From positions 1 to 7,505 of the forward strand of contig CAYWNA010000418.1 in assembly GCA_964459305.1 (NCBI GenBank): 7,505 bases of DNA. The letters run 5' to 3'. Within the stretch, counting starts at the first letter, position 1. Each line of letters starts with the position of its first letter. Of this stretch, positions 6,976 through 7,505 are shown piece by piece. The notes beneath the pieces are model-generated. The model did not search any database and was not told the origin of the DNA. It worked only from the letters and a program-made list of their open reading frames with translations. Both the position numbers and the translations under genes were made by a program. The stretch comes from CAYWNA01 sp964459305. Its GTDB lineage: Bacteria > Planctomycetota > Planctomycetia > Pirellulales > Pirellulaceae.

Positions 6976-7039
6976 GTAGCCGAAGTCGCCAGACTTTGGT
7001 CTGCGTAGGGAAAAACCAAACTCTGGCGAGTTCGGCTAC
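6976..7039. repeat. Long inverted repeat 2 (25-nt arms, two mismatches)
   Basis: Arms at 6976-7000 and 7015-7039 pair except for a G-G (6985/7030) and a C-C (6994/7021) mismatch, around a 14-base loop. The left arm reads GTAGCCGAAG, then TCGCCAGA, then TTTGGT. A nested perfect hairpin, CAGAC-TTTG-GTCTG (6990-7003), offers an alternative fold. It shares TAGCCGAAGnCG (6977-6988) with inverted repeat 1 (6879-6890). The right arm ends about 20 bases before the -10 box of the next gene. Confidence 0.78.
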
Positions 7040-7059
7040 GGGTCAGACTTGTCCGCGGA

Positions 7060-7068
7060 TGGTATAAT
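7060..7068 (+). promoter_or_regulatory. Extended -10 promoter (TGGTATAAT) for the downstream gene
   Basis: A perfect sigma-70 type TATAAT at 7063-7068 is preceded by TG one base away (extended -10). No good TTGACA lies 17 bases upstream, as is usual for extended -10 promoters. Transcription would start near 7075 and leave a leader of about 107 bases. The box is distinctive in this GC-rich setting and lies directly upstream of a gene with a strong ribosome binding site. Confidence 0.65.
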
Positions 7069-7088
7069 CTCGCTCAGCGGGGGTGGCT

Positions 7089-7129
7089 GCGGGGAAAGGT
7101 GGTTTCTTGTTCATCAAGCATTTCCCTGC
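7089..7129 (+). other. Possible leader stem-loop in the 5' UTR
   Basis: GCGGGGAAA (7089-7097) can pair with TTTCCCTGC (7121-7129) over 9 pairs, one of them G-U. The loop can hold a smaller CTTG/CAAG stem (7106-7109 with 7115-7118). No known riboswitch or terminator pattern was recognised. Confidence 0.35.
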
Positions 7130-7168
7130 GTGCGTCTCCGCGACGTTGGGTCGACATGCACAGCAAAT

Positions 7169-7175
7169 GGAGGAG
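7169..7175 (+). promoter_or_regulatory. Strong ribosome binding site of the second methyltransferase-like gene
   Basis: GGAGGAG, a near-perfect Shine-Dalgarno, lies 6 bases before the ATG at 7182 and fixes that start. Confidence 0.8.
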
Positions 7176-7181
7176 CATCTC

Positions 7182-7505
7182 ATGCAGACAAGAGAGTCTT
7201 TTCGTGCGACGTACGCTTCACTGCGGATTGTCTCTGTTCTTGGCATCCTGTTTGCGACGACGGCCCCGGCTGCCTTGGCGGGCCCGACGGATGAGGCCCA
7301 GCAGATTGCCTCTTCGGCCGACTTCCATGGCGGCCTGGTGATCCACGTCGGTTGCGGGGACGGGCAACTCACTGCGGCGCTGCGCCTGGCAGATAATTGT
7401 GTCGTTCAGGGACTGGAGACGGACGCCGGGCGCGTTGAAACGGCCCGCGCGGCCATCCGTGAGCTCGGAGCATACGGCCCGGTGTCTGTCATGCACTGGA
7501 ACGGC
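7182..7505 (+). CDS. Second exported Rossmann (methyltransferase-like) protein, N-terminal part (3' end outside window)
   Basis: 108 codons are open to the window edge. Residues 1-33 are a textbook signal peptide (basic n-region, hydrophobic IVSVLGILFATTAPA, cleavage ALA|G). Residues 50-108 repeat the start of the methyltransferase-like domain of the 409-3588 protein: GGLVIHVGCGDGQ (50-62), GLETD, then AYGPVSVMHWNG at the edge. In an ungapped hand alignment, 29 of 59 residues are identical. Here the glycine loop is the canonical GCGDG, whereas the other copy has GCGDA; the acidic residue ending strand 2 is Glu rather than Asp. By analogy a PQQ-type propeller should follow beyond the window, but this cannot be seen. 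The gene has its own promoter and a long leader, so it may be controlled separately from the upstream operon. Confidence 0.8.
   Translation, partial: MQTRESFRATYASLRIVSVLGILFATTAPAALAGPTDEAQQIASSADFHGGLVIHVGCGDGQLTAALRLADNCVVQGLETDAGRVETARAAIRELGAYGPVSVMHWNG

Noticed and set aside
6958..7008. Mini-ORF MDPEFTVAEVARLWSA with AGGAG 4 bases upstream, resembling the start of a helix-turn-helix (TVAEVARLW).
   Set aside because: Only 16 codons, mostly made of the left arm and loop of inverted repeat 2, with a short spacer; the resemblance is more likely chance. It also lies upstream of the promoter at 7060, so it is not a leader peptide of the next gene.
6652..7008. Plus-strand frame of 118 codons starting with TTG at the end of the GH-like gene.
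   Set aside because: Weak start, no recognisable protein, and it reads through inverted repeat 1. Long open frames are common by chance in GC-rich DNA.
6621..7019. Open reading frame of 132 codons on the minus strand across the intergenic region.
   Set aside because: It starts at a TTG without a ribosome binding site, crosses both palindromes, overlaps the end of the GH-like gene and shows no recognisable domain.
7049..7068. TTGTCC at 7049-7054 as a -35 box for TATAAT.
   Set aside because: The spacer is only 8 bases, far short of about 17; the TG extension explains the promoter better.

Overview
The window looks like chromosomal DNA of a GC-rich bacterium of the Planctomycetota or a close PVC relative, probably a free-living glycan degrader. 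This rests on family recognition: giant exported PQQ-type propeller proteins, a malectin-bearing glycoside-hydrolase-like protein and an abundant uroporphyrinogen-decarboxylase (URO-D)-like family occur together in these bacteria. All genes lie on the + strand. No RNA gene, CRISPR array, transposase or phage gene was found.

Layout. (1) Positions 2-412 hold the 3' end of a URO-D-superfamily gene. (2) 409-3588, overlapping it by ATGA, encodes a 1059-residue secreted protein. It has a signal peptide, a short Rossmann/SAM-methyltransferase-like domain and two blocks of PQQ-type beta-propeller repeats. (3) 28 bases later, 3617-6655 encodes a 1012-residue exported GH20/GH67-like protein with a malectin-like carbohydrate-binding module. 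The tight spacing suggests these three genes are one operon whose promoter lies upstream of the window. (4) 6656-7181 is a 526-base intergenic region. It holds a small hairpin, two long imperfect inverted repeats sharing a TAGCCGAAGnCG core, an extended -10 promoter (TGGTATAAT) and a possible leader stem-loop. (5) 7182-7505 is the start of a fourth gene, cut by the window edge. It encodes a second signal peptide plus Rossmann domain that is a clear paralogue of the start of gene 2 (29 of 59 residues identical in an ungapped hand alignment).

How the genes may work together (inference): the GH/malectin protein would bind and perhaps cleave a glycan outside the cytoplasm. The propeller proteins would act as envelope or periplasmic scaffold or binding proteins. 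The URO-D-like protein would act in the cytoplasm, possibly in methyl-group transfer. The most intriguing feature is the pair of exported proteins with a methyltransferase-like fold, placed where S-adenosylmethionine is not expected. That suggests the fold has been reused for a non-standard purpose. A second oddity is that both inter-domain linkers of gene 2 are built from the same kind of AATC-led heptanucleotide tandem repeat.
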